From contig DWUP01000097.1 of the NCBI GenBank assembly GCA_020012075.1, positions 1 to 38,865 on the forward strand: DNA of 38,865 nt. Reading direction: 5' to 3'. The notes beneath the pieces were generated by a model that saw only the letters and a program-made list of their open reading frames with translations, searched no databases and had not been told where the DNA came from. This document shows positions 11,872 through 20,800 of this stretch, in pieces (the stretch's first letter is position 1; every line of letters starts with the position of its first letter). The position numbers and the translations under genes were made by a program. Source of the stretch: Candidatus Avibacteroides avistercoris (GTDB lineage: Bacteria; Bacteroidota; Bacteroidia; Bacteroidales; Bacteroidaceae).

Positions 11872-13827
11872 ATGAAAAGACTACTATCACTGGCCGTCTC
11901 GCTGTCGCTTGCCATCACCATAAGCGCCCAAGAGACATCCGACCCGGTAATAATGGAGATCGGAGGCAAAAAAGTGAAACGTTCAGAATTTGAGTACATC
12001 TACAACAAAAACAACTCGGCATCCACGGCCGAAAAGAAAAGCCTCGATGAATATGTAGACATGTTCATCAACTACAAACTCAAAGTACTCGAAGCCGAAA
12101 ACGCCGGTATCGACACCACACAGAGCTTCATCAACGAATTCAACGGCTACCGCGCACAGCTGGCCAAGACCTATCTGACCGACAAGGAAGCCGACGAGGA
12201 ATATGTCAGGACAGTCTATGACCGCCTCAAGGAGGACGTGCGCGCATCACACATACTAATCAACTGCCCCGAGAGCGCATCACCCGCCGACACGCTCAGA
12301 GCTTATGACCGCGCCATGGAGGTCTATGGCAAGCTGGCAGACGGCGCAGACTTCACGGCTACGGCAAGAGAATACTCAGACGACAAGTCGGTGAAGTACA
12401 ACGACGGCGACCTCGGCTATTTCACCGCACTCCAGATGGTGCCGACATTCGAAGCAGCCGTCTATGCACTCAGCCCGGGCGAAATCAGCCTCCCGGTGCG
12501 CTCACGCTTCGGCTATCACATCATCAAGATGACAGGCCGCCGCCCGTCACGAGGCAAAGTGCAGGTAGCACACATCTACAAACACGTGGGGCAGGACGCG
12601 TCAGACAGCGTGATGCAGGCCGCCATGGAGCAGATGGATTCCATCTACGACGCTATAATGGCCGGGGCAGACTTCGGGGAAATGGCAATGAAATACTCCG
12701 ACGACAAAGGCTCGGCACAGCACAGAGGCCAGCTGGGATGGATAGGAATGCGACAGACTATCCCGGAATTTGAAGAAAAGATATTCGCAATGAAAGACGG
12801 CGAAGTCAGCCGCCCGTTTACCACACCGGTCGGAATACATATTGCCAAAGTCATAAAGCACAAAGGACTGGAGCCATTTGACGAAAAACACGACGAGATA
12901 GTCATGATGCTGAACCGCATGGGCGAAAACGACAAAGGACAAAAAGCCATGATCGCACGCCTCAAAAAGGAATACGCCATGAGCGCGGTCAATGAAGCGG
13001 CCTACGCCACACTGCTGGCCACCGCACCCGACGCATGGCTGGGCGACTCGGCATATATCGCGGCACTCGACGGGCGCGACGACACACTGTTTACCCTCGA
13101 CGGCAAACCCTACGGCATACAAGGCTTCATCAGCTTCGTAAACGGCAACTCACGATTCAACAAAGTGTCCCGCCCGCTGGCACTCAAACGACTGATGGAC
13201 ATGTACCGCGACCGCGCAGTATTGGACTATGAAGACTCAAGGCTGGAAGAGAAATATCCCGAATTCGCCCTGCTCGTAAACGAATACCGCGACGGCATCC
13301 TGCTGTTTGACATCAGCAACCGCGAAGTGTGGAACAAGGCCACATCAGACGAAAAAGGACTGGCCGAATACTTCAAAAAGCACAGGCGCGACTATAAATG
13401 GAAGACTCCACGCTTCAAAGGCGTCATTGTGCACTGCGTCAGTGATTCACTCGAACAGCCCGTCAAGCAGCTGCTCGGCAAGACAGAATACGAAAGATGG
13501 ATGGCCGAACTCCGCCGCGCCTATATGTCAGACTCGGTGAAACTGGTCAAAGCGCAGCGAGGCCTCTATGCCAAAGGTGAAAACAAATATGTGGACTTCT
13601 TCAAGTTCAAAGGTCCTGAATTCGAACAACCGGAGGGCTTCCCCTATACATTCGTCTATGGCAAGGTCTTGAAGCGCAGACCCGAGGACTTCCGCGATGT
13701 GCGCGGGCCTGTGTCATCAGACTATCAGAATTATCTGGAGGAACAATGGATCAAGGCACTAAGAAAGAAATACGCCGATCAAATAATTGTCCACGAAGAT
13801 GTCCTCAAAACTGTCAATAACCATTAA
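11872..13827 (+). CDS. Peptidylprolyl isomerase with two parvulin domains (SurA/PrsA-like)
   Basis: 651 aa, signal peptide; two parvulin blocks: 'VRASHILINCPESA...GDLGYFTALQMVPTFEAAVYALSPGEISLPVRSRFGYHIIKM' and 'VAHIYKHVG...GQLGWIGMRQTIPEFEEKIFAMKDGEVSRPFTTPVGIHIAKV'. Confidence 0.92.
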   Translation: MKRLLSLAVSLSLAITISAQETSDPVIMEIGGKKVKRSEFEYIYNKNNSASTAEKKSLDEYVDMFINYKLKVLEAENAGIDTTQSFINEFNGYRAQLAKTYLTDKEADEEYVRTVYDRLKEDVRASHILINCPESASPADTLRAYDRAMEVYGKLADGADFTATAREYSDDKSVKYNDGDLGYFTALQMVPTFEAAVYALSPGEISLPVRSRFGYHIIKMTGRRPSRGKVQVAHIYKHVGQDASDSVMQAAMEQMDSIYDAIMAGADFGEMAMKYSDDKGSAQHRGQLGWIGMRQTIPEFEEKIFAMKDGEVSRPFTTPVGIHIAKVIKHKGLEPFDEKHDEIVMMLNRMGENDKGQKAMIARLKKEYAMSAVNEAAYATLLATAPDAWLGDSAYIAALDGRDDTLFTLDGKPYGIQGFISFVNGNSRFNKVSRPLALKRLMDMYRDRAVLDYEDSRLEEKYPEFALLVNEYRDGILLFDISNREVWNKATSDEKGLAEYFKKHRRDYKWKTPRFKGVIVHCVSDSLEQPVKQLLGKTEYERWMAELRRAYMSDSVKLVKAQRGLYAKGENKYVDFFKFKGPEFEQPEGFPYTFVYGKVLKRRPEDFRDVRGPVSSDYQNYLEEQWIKALRKKYADQIIVHEDVLKTVNNH

Positions 13828-14701
13828 CAGCGGCAGAGGGCAGGCACTACCTGCCCTCTGCCGCTATTGCACGCTCGCATTGATTACGATCGCACTATGC
13901 AGCTGCGGCAACGACACAGAGACCGATGGCGGAACGCCTGTCGTAAAAGTCTATGGACACACACTCTATGTCGATGACGTCGAACACATCGTGCCCGACG
14001 GACTGTCACCGGCCGACAGCGCACAGTTTGTAGCCGACTATGCCAAACGGTGGGCAGAAGAAATCCTCTTTTACGAAAAGGCAAAATCAAATGTCGCCGA
14101 TGACGGCATGATCGAGAAGCTGGTCGAAGACTACCGCAAGAATCTGGTCATCAACTACTATCAAAACCGCTTGATCGACGAACACCTCGACGGCATAATC
14201 TCTGACGACTCGGTGAGGGCATACTACGGACGCAACCACGAGTCACTGCGCATGGACCGGCCGGTAATGAAGGGCGTGTTCATCAAACTGCGCAAAGACA
14301 GCCGCTACATCAAGACCGCCCGCCAGCTGATAAGCAGGCATGACAAGCGTGATGAGCTTGAAAGACTCTCTCTCAAGGCAGCTGCCGGCTACCTGTACTT
14401 CCGCGATCAATGGATGGAGCCGGATGCCGTAGCCGACAGGTCACCGTTTGGGCCACAACTGGAGACTATGGACCGGGGCGGGACAATGCTCGAAACTACC
14501 GACTCGTCTTACACCTACCTCTTTTACATCGACAGCCTGTTGCCCAAAGGCAGTGAGATGCCCTACGGACTGGCAGAGAAATCCATCCGCGAGACAATAC
14601 GCAATGAGCAGAAAGTAGCATTCATCCGCTCGGTCAAAGACGACATCTACCGCTCGGCGACCGAGGCCGGGAAAGTCATCTACAGCACACCACAGCAGTA
14701 G
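13799..14701 (+). CDS. Lipoprotein resembling a SurA N-terminal (chaperone) domain without a parvulin domain
   Basis: ORF 13787..14701, start uncertain (ATG 13787 or 13799), overlapping the preceding CDS end. Lipobox 'LITIALCSC'; helix-rich 'FVADYAKRWAEEILFYEKAKSNV...LVEDYRKNLVINYYQNRLIDEHL' as in SurA/PpiC N-domains. Confidence 0.7.
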   Translation: MSSKLSITINSGRGQALPALCRYCTLALITIALCSCGNDTETDGGTPVVKVYGHTLYVDDVEHIVPDGLSPADSAQFVADYAKRWAEEILFYEKAKSNVADDGMIEKLVEDYRKNLVINYYQNRLIDEHLDGIISDDSVRAYYGRNHESLRMDRPVMKGVFIKLRKDSRYIKTARQLISRHDKRDELERLSLKAAAGYLYFRDQWMEPDAVADRSPFGPQLETMDRGGTMLETTDSSYTYLFYIDSLLPKGSEMPYGLAEKSIRETIRNEQKVAFIRSVKDDIYRSATEAGKVIYSTPQQ

Positions 14702-14809
14702 ACATACCACATGACATGCCATAATACCTAAATATTCTGAAATCATGGCACTGTGACAAAAAATTGATTATTTTCGCTGACTGTTTAAACAACATAAGCC
14801 ATATTGTGA

Positions 14810-16174
14810 ATGATACGGACAATCACACTACCCAAACCAATACTATTACTCATCTCGGTCATTATATCAGCAGCCACATACGCACAAGACAACATCATTG
14901 ACCAAGTGGTGTGGGTCGTCGGCGACGAGGCCATACTCAAATCGGAAGTAGAAGAAGAGCGCCTCAATGCACTGATGGAACACAGAGATCTGGATGGAGA
15001 CCCCTATTGTGTCATACCTGAACAACTCGCCATACAGAAACTGTTCCTCAACCAAGCCGAGATAGACAGTATAGAGGTGACCGAATCTGAAGTCATCGCC
15101 AGACTTGACGCACAACTCAACTTCATGATACAACAGATCGGGTCAGAAGAAAAAGTCGAAGAATACTTCAACAAGACCATGACCCAAATACGTGAGAAAC
15201 TGCGTCAAAACATACATGACGGACTTACAGCGCAACGTATGCAACAAGAAATAGTAGGCGAAATCAAAGTAACTCCCGCCGAAGTACGCAATTTCTTCAA
15301 TCAATTGCCCTATGACAGCATCCCCTACATCCCGACAAACGTCGAGGTACAAATCATAACAAGAGAGCCCAAAGTGCCACAAAAAGAGGTAGATGCCGTA
15401 AAGGCACAGCTACGCGAATTCACAGACCGCATCAACTCGGGCGAAACATCGTTCTCGACATTAGCTTTGCTCTATTCAGAAGACCCGGGATCGCGCATGA
15501 GAGGCGGAGAACTCGGTTTCATGGGACGCGGACAACTCCTCCCGGAGTTTGCAAACGTGGCATTCAACCTGCAAGACCCCAACAAGGTCTCAAAGATTGT
15601 GGAGACCGAATACGGCTTCCACATCATACAGTTAATCGAGAAACGCGGCGACCGCATCAACTGCAGGCACATACTCCTACGCCCGCACATACCGTCAGAG
15701 GCCATCGACAGTGCGATGCTCACGCTCGACTCCATAGCCGACAACATCCGCAACGCCAAATACACCTTCGAGCAGGCTGCGCTCTATCTGTCAGATGACA
15801 AGGACACAAGACTCAACAACGGACTGATGCCCAACCCCTATGACAATACGTCGAAGTTTGAGATGCAGCAACTCCCGCAAGAGATAGCGCGCGTAGTCGA
15901 TGCCCTCAAAGTAGGCGAAATCTCCGACCCCTTTACAATGGTCACCGACAACGGCATGGAAGTCTGCGCGATAGTAAAGCTGAAAACCAAGACCGAAGGA
16001 CACAAGGCCACAATCAGTGAAGACTATCAGCGACTGAAAGACCTTGTAACACAACAAATGGGCGAAGAAAAGCTCAAGGAATGGATAAAGGAGAAGCTCA
16101 AAACCACATACGTCCGCATCGATCCCGCCTGGAGAAACTGCGACTTCAAATATGAAGGTTGGATAAAAGAATGA
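14810..16174 (+). CDS. surA: Periplasmic chaperone/peptidylprolyl isomerase SurA
   Basis: 454 aa, signal peptide; 'DQVVWVVGDEAILKSEVEEERLNAL' SurA N-domain and two parvulin-like domains ('GGELGFMGRGQLLPEFANVAFNLQDPNKVSKIVETEYGFHIIQLIEKRGDRINCRHILLRP'). Confidence 0.9.
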   Translation: MIRTITLPKPILLLISVIISAATYAQDNIIDQVVWVVGDEAILKSEVEEERLNALMEHRDLDGDPYCVIPEQLAIQKLFLNQAEIDSIEVTESEVIARLDAQLNFMIQQIGSEEKVEEYFNKTMTQIREKLRQNIHDGLTAQRMQQEIVGEIKVTPAEVRNFFNQLPYDSIPYIPTNVEVQIITREPKVPQKEVDAVKAQLREFTDRINSGETSFSTLALLYSEDPGSRMRGGELGFMGRGQLLPEFANVAFNLQDPNKVSKIVETEYGFHIIQLIEKRGDRINCRHILLRPHIPSEAIDSAMLTLDSIADNIRNAKYTFEQAALYLSDDKDTRLNNGLMPNPYDNTSKFEMQQLPQEIARVVDALKVGEISDPFTMVTDNGMEVCAIVKLKTKTEGHKATISEDYQRLKDLVTQQMGEEKLKEWIKEKLKTTYVRIDPAWRNCDFKYEGWIKE

Positions 16175-16184
16175 CACCCGCCAG

Positions 16185-17837
16185 ATGAAAGTCCGCATCC
16201 ATGCTTTCATTGCCAGACGACGTGCAGTCCTGATGACCATCATCACGATGGCTGTCATTGCATTTGCTTCGGCCAAGCCCCAGCAGCAAGAAGGGCAACC
16301 AAAGGTCACCAAGGTCTATCTCCTCCATGCCGACAAGGCAAAAGCCGACGACAAACGGCTCCCGGGCGTGCAGATATTGATCGGCAACGTCAAGTTCCGC
16401 CACGACAGCATGTATATGTATTGCGACAGCGCCCATGTCTATGAGGCGACAAACTCATTCGAGGCATTCAATCATGTGCACATGGAGCAAGGTGACACCC
16501 TCTTCATCGACGGCGACCACCTGTTCTACGACGGCCAGTCGATGATAGCACAGATGCGCAACAACGTAGTGATGATCAACCGCAATACCACCCTTGAGAC
16601 CGACAGTTTCAACTTCGACCGCGTGGCCAACCTCGGCTATTACTTCGAGGGAGGCACGCTCTACGACGACAAAAACACACTCACATCTTTCTGGGGGCAA
16701 TACAGCCCGGAGACGAAGATAGCCAAGTTCAATCATGACGTAGAGCTTGTCAACGAACAGATGACCCTGCTGTCAGACACATTGGTCTATTCCACCACTA
16801 CCAAGATAGCCGAAATCGTAGGTCCTTCTGACATATACAACGACAGTAGCCACATCTACTCAGAATTGGGCTTTTACAACACAGGCACCGACCGGGCCAT
16901 CCTGCTCAACCGCTCGATAGTGACGAGCGACAACAAGCAGCTCACAGGCGACAGCATCTTCTATGACCGGCAGAAAGGCTACGGCGAAGCATTCATGAAT
17001 GTCACTCTGACAGACACCATCGACAGGCATCTGCTGCTCGGGGACTATTGCTTCTATGACGAGAAGACAGACTATGCCTATGCCACACACAATGCCGTGG
17101 CAATCGACTACTCACAAGGCGACAGCCTGTATATGCACGCAGACACGCTGAAACTCATCACACGCAACATTGACACCGACTCAATGTACCGCGACATGCT
17201 GGCCTACCGCAAAGTCAGGATATACCGCAGCGACGTGCAGGCCATCTGCGACTCACTGGCATTCTCGACAGCCGACTCCTGCCTGCAGATGTTCTACGAG
17301 CCGGTCCTGTGGCATGGCAAACAACAGATATTGGGCGAGAAGATAGACATCTTCATGAACGACTCCACCATCGACTGGGCACACATCTACAATCAGTCAC
17401 TGTCGGTAGAACACGTGGACACGACCTACTACAACCAAGTCTCAGGCAAGGAAATGTTCGCATACTTCAACGGCGAAGGCGACGTCTACCGCATCGATGT
17501 GGCGGGCAATGTCCTGTCGGTCTACTATCCGCAGGAAAAAGACAGCACCGTGCTGCTCATGAACGTCGCCGAGACAAGCCTGCTCAACGTCTATGTCAGC
17601 GACCGCCGCATAGAGCGCATGGTCATGAGCCCGGCATCCAACGGCGTCGCATACCCGCTGGACCAGATACCCGAAGGCGAAGATTTCCTCAAAGGCTTCG
17701 TATGGCTCGAAGCCCTGCGCCCGAAAGACAAGGACGACATATTCGTCTGGAAAGGCAAAAAGGAAGAAGATAAACTCAAAGACATAGAAACCAGAGAAAT
17801 AAAACTCCCCACACGTGTCATCATCGAAGGCGAATGA
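16185..17837 (+). CDS. OstA/LptA-like envelope protein
   Basis: 550 aa; signal peptide, repeated OstA-type beta strands 'NVKFRHDSMYMYCDSAHVYEATNSFEAFNHVHMEQGDTLFIDGDHLFYDGQSMIAQMRNNVVMINRNTTLETDSFNFDRVANLGYYFEGG'. Confidence 0.88.
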   Translation: MKVRIHAFIARRRAVLMTIITMAVIAFASAKPQQQEGQPKVTKVYLLHADKAKADDKRLPGVQILIGNVKFRHDSMYMYCDSAHVYEATNSFEAFNHVHMEQGDTLFIDGDHLFYDGQSMIAQMRNNVVMINRNTTLETDSFNFDRVANLGYYFEGGTLYDDKNTLTSFWGQYSPETKIAKFNHDVELVNEQMTLLSDTLVYSTTTKIAEIVGPSDIYNDSSHIYSELGFYNTGTDRAILLNRSIVTSDNKQLTGDSIFYDRQKGYGEAFMNVTLTDTIDRHLLLGDYCFYDEKTDYAYATHNAVAIDYSQGDSLYMHADTLKLITRNIDTDSMYRDMLAYRKVRIYRSDVQAICDSLAFSTADSCLQMFYEPVLWHGKQQILGEKIDIFMNDSTIDWAHIYNQSLSVEHVDTTYYNQVSGKEMFAYFNGEGDVYRIDVAGNVLSVYYPQEKDSTVLLMNVAETSLLNVYVSDRRIERMVMSPASNGVAYPLDQIPEGEDFLKGFVWLEALRPKDKDDIFVWKGKKEEDKLKDIETREIKLPTRVIIEGE

Positions 17838-17846
17838 CACCCGCAT

Positions 17847-17925
17847 GGCATTGTATGTTTTGCCTGCCGGGGTCTGACCCCGCCGGCCGCAGGGTCAGAT
17901 GGTTTCGGTCGTTTCATCGTATGGT
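17847..17925. repeat. 22-bp phased palindromic module array (locus L3)
   Basis: Junctions GGCAT-TGT-ATGTT, GGGGT-CTG-ACCCC, AGGGT-CAG-ATGGT, TTCAT-CGT-ATGGT centred at 17853, 17875, 17897, 17919. Confidence 0.75.
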
Positions 17926-17939
17926 AAATTGTTTAGCTT

Positions 17940-19814
17940 ATGAGTGATGTAATCAGACTACTGCCAGACTCCGTAGCCAACCAGATTGCCGCAGGCGAAG
18001 TGATACAACGCCCATCGTCAGTAATCAAAGAGCTGGTCGAAAATGCAGTGGACGCAGGAGCGACCTCCATCAATATCGTCATCACCGATGCCGGCAAGAC
18101 ATGCATCCAAGTCATAGACAATGGCAAAGGCATGTCGGTGACCGACGCCCGCATGGCATTCGAGCGACATGCCACATCCAAGATACGCATGGCCTCAGAC
18201 CTGTTTGCACTGCACACCATGGGCTTCCGTGGGGAAGCATTGGCCTCAATAGCAGCCGTGGCACAAGTAGAGCTACGCACGCGGACAGAAGACGAAGAAG
18301 TAGGCACATCGATTGTCATCGAGGGATCGCAAGTGAAATCACAAGAGCCCGTGGCATGTCCCAAAGGCTCAAACTTTATGGTCAAAAACCTGTTCTACAA
18401 TGTGCCTGCCAGACGCAAGTTCCTAAAGTCCGACCACACAGAGCTCAGCAACATCCTCGCCGAGATGGAACGCATAATGCTGGTCAATCCCGGCATATCA
18501 TTCACCATGCGCCACAACGGCAATGACCTATATTCCTACCTGCCATCCACCACCAAAAAACGCATAGTGGACATCTTCGGGCGCAAAACGGGTCAGCAAC
18601 TGCTGCACATAGCAGTGACGACACAGCTTGCCACTATCGACGGCTTCATCGGCACGCCCGCATCTTCACGCAAAAAGGCCCAACAGTTTTTCTTCGTAAA
18701 CGGCAGATATATGCGCCATCCATACTTCAACAAAGCCGTGATGGAGGCGTATGACAAGATAATACCCGCCGGCGAGCAGGTGCCATATTTCATCTACTTC
18801 ACCGTAGACCCGGCAAGCATCGACGTAAACATACACCCGACCAAGACCGAAATCAAGTTTGAAAACGAACAGTCAATCTGGCAAATACTCCTGTCTGCCG
18901 TACGCGAAGGCATCGCACACTCATCATCAGTCCCGGCGATAGACTTCGACACCGACGGGATGCCCGACATCCCGCCGCTCACATCGGGAGGCAAGACCGA
19001 CGTGCCCCGGGTGTCTGTCAATGACAGCTACAATCCTTTCGACCACGGCCACAGGCGCGACAGCGACAACAACTGGCGTGAGCTCTATGAAGGTCTGAGG
19101 CGAAACGACGATTTCGACGCCGGCTCGTGGGACGACGACCTGGCCAACGCCGTCGGTGGCGGCACGATGACGCCGGCCGCGCCCGACGACAATGCCGACA
19201 CCATCGTGCTCGAGAGCAAGTCCAATGAGACATTCTTCACCGATGAATCAGACAAGACATCCATCTACTTCCAATACAAAGGACGCTACATCCTGACATC
19301 GGTCGCCTCGGGACTGCTCATCATCGACCAGCACCACGCACATGTCCGCATCCTGTATGACCGATTCCGCCGGATGATAGACAGGCACGACGGCAATTCA
19401 CAGGGGCTTTTATTCCCCGAGATACTCACACTCTCGCCGTCTGAAGAAGCCATGATGCCCGTCATCGCCGATGACATGCAGGCTTTGGGCTTCGAAATCA
19501 CCAATCTGGGCGGAGGCTCCTACTCGATCAGTGCAGTGCCGCCCGAACTTAATGGCGCCGATTATGTCAAGGTCATAGGAGAAATGCTCCGTTCTGTCGC
19601 CGACAGAGCCAAGGATGTCAAAGACGACCTGCGGACATCCATGGCACTCAATCTGGCAAAATCATCGGCCATACCATACGGACAAGTGCTTTCAACCAAC
19701 GAAATGGACAACCTCGTCGCCCACCTGCTCGCTTTGCCCGACCACAAGATGACGCCCGACGGCAAAAGGACCATCGTGACCATAAAAGACGACGAACTGA
19801 ACAAAATGTTTTAG
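17940..19814 (+). CDS. mutL: DNA mismatch repair protein MutL
   Basis: 624 aa; 'IRLLPDSVANQIAAGEVIQRPSSVIKELVENAVDAGAT', 'DNGKGMSVTDARMAFERHATSKI', 'GFRGEALASIAAVAQVELRTRT', 'NVPARRKFLKS'. Confidence 0.98.
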   Translation: MSDVIRLLPDSVANQIAAGEVIQRPSSVIKELVENAVDAGATSINIVITDAGKTCIQVIDNGKGMSVTDARMAFERHATSKIRMASDLFALHTMGFRGEALASIAAVAQVELRTRTEDEEVGTSIVIEGSQVKSQEPVACPKGSNFMVKNLFYNVPARRKFLKSDHTELSNILAEMERIMLVNPGISFTMRHNGNDLYSYLPSTTKKRIVDIFGRKTGQQLLHIAVTTQLATIDGFIGTPASSRKKAQQFFFVNGRYMRHPYFNKAVMEAYDKIIPAGEQVPYFIYFTVDPASIDVNIHPTKTEIKFENEQSIWQILLSAVREGIAHSSSVPAIDFDTDGMPDIPPLTSGGKTDVPRVSVNDSYNPFDHGHRRDSDNNWRELYEGLRRNDDFDAGSWDDDLANAVGGGTMTPAAPDDNADTIVLESKSNETFFTDESDKTSIYFQYKGRYILTSVASGLLIIDQHHAHVRILYDRFRRMIDRHDGNSQGLLFPEILTLSPSEEAMMPVIADDMQALGFEITNLGGGSYSISAVPPELNGADYVKVIGEMLRSVADRAKDVKDDLRTSMALNLAKSSAIPYGQVLSTNEMDNLVAHLLALPDHKMTPDGKRTIVTIKDDELNKMF

Positions 19815-19820
19815 CCCGAG

Positions 19821-20600
19821 ATGGAAAAGAACCCTTCAATCACCTATCTGCCACTCGTCCCGGTGCGTGCTTTCCCCTCGGAGAGGGCGGAAATGGTCAC
19901 ACAGATGCTCTTCGGCGAATTGTGCCGCGTCATGGACACGCACGGCAACTGGAGCCGCGTCGAGCTGGAAGCCGACGGATATTCCGGATGGGTGGACAGC
20001 AGGATGATTGACGCCGTGGCAGAAGCCAATACGGACACACTGCTCGGATACGGCAGTTGCGTCGTCACATCGCCCGTCGCAGAGGCCCGCAACGTCACGA
20101 CAGGACGCAGCACGTGGTTGCCCGCCGGCAGTCTGCTGCCGCACTGCGACAGTCAGCGCGGCACGTTCGCGGCACGCAGCATGGTCTATTCGGTCGAGCC
20201 TTCGGCCATAGGCCCCATCGTGGGGCGTTTCACACTGACAGCCCAGCGGTTTCTCGGCGTGCCCTACCTGTGGGGAGGCAAGACCATCTTCGGGATGGAC
20301 TGTTCAGGCTTCATGCAGGTCGTGTTTTCCCTCCACGGCATCAGACTGCCACGCGACGCATCACAGCAGGCATTGTGCGGCCGCCAAGTGCCTTTCAACA
20401 AGAGAGTGGCCGGCGACCTCGCATTCTTCGCCAATGCCGACGGCCACATAGTCCATGTCGGCATGGTGATGGACGGAGGCTCAATCATCCACGCATCAGG
20501 CTCGGTCCGCATAGACCGCCTCGACTCATGCGGCATATTCGACGAGTCGCGCCACATCTACACACACCGTCTGCACAGCATCCGTTCCATCAGCGGATGA
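19821..20600 (+). CDS. SH3-type plus NlpC/P60 (C40) cell-wall peptidase
   Basis: 259 aa; 'FLGVPYLWGGKTIFGMDCSGFMQVVFSLHGIRLPRDASQQALCGRQVPFNKRVAGDLAFFANADGHIVHVGMVMDGGSIIHASGSVRID' with conserved Cys and His. Confidence 0.93.
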   Translation: MEKNPSITYLPLVPVRAFPSERAEMVTQMLFGELCRVMDTHGNWSRVELEADGYSGWVDSRMIDAVAEANTDTLLGYGSCVVTSPVAEARNVTTGRSTWLPAGSLLPHCDSQRGTFAARSMVYSVEPSAIGPIVGRFTLTAQRFLGVPYLWGGKTIFGMDCSGFMQVVFSLHGIRLPRDASQQALCGRQVPFNKRVAGDLAFFANADGHIVHVGMVMDGGSIIHASGSVRIDRLDSCGIFDESRHIYTHRLHSIRSISG

Positions 20601-20617
20601 CACACCGAGCCAATGGC

Positions 20618-20659
20618 AAAAAGACCGTATGCCACGACCGATGGCATACGGTCTTTTTT
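20618..20659 (+). terminator. Rho-independent terminator after the NlpC/P60 gene
   Basis: AAAAAGACCGTATGCCA - CGACCGA - TGGCATACGGTCTTTTTT: 17-bp perfect stem with A tract and T tract. Confidence 0.88.
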
Positions 20660-20699
20660 GTCACAGGGTCTGACCATAATCGCCACGGCATCATACCCT
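20621..20699. repeat. 22-bp phased palindromic module array (locus L4), overlapping a terminator
   Basis: Junctions AAGAC-CGT-ATGCC, GGCAT-ACG-GTCTT, AGGGT-CTG-ACCAT, GGCAT-CAT-ACCCT centred at 20627, 20649, 20671, 20693. Confidence 0.75.
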
Positions 20700-20745
20700 G
20701 CAACCAAGAGGCACCGCACCATCACCCACAATGCCGAATAATCCA

Positions 20746-20753
20746 TATATTTG
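20746..20753 (+). promoter_or_regulatory. -7 element upstream of the GH84 gene
   Basis: TATATTTG, 48 bp before ATG 20801; follows the terminator at 20618-20659. Confidence 0.5.
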
Positions 20754-20800
20754 CAAATGGCGGCCGAGTCGCCGTCATCGGCATTTGTCTCAAAAGGAAT

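Noticed and set aside
20057-20800. N-terminal extension making a 1360-aa ORF upstream of GH84
   Set aside because: It overlaps the NlpC/P60 gene out of frame and crosses a terminator and the -7 element at 20746; the signal peptide begins at 20801.
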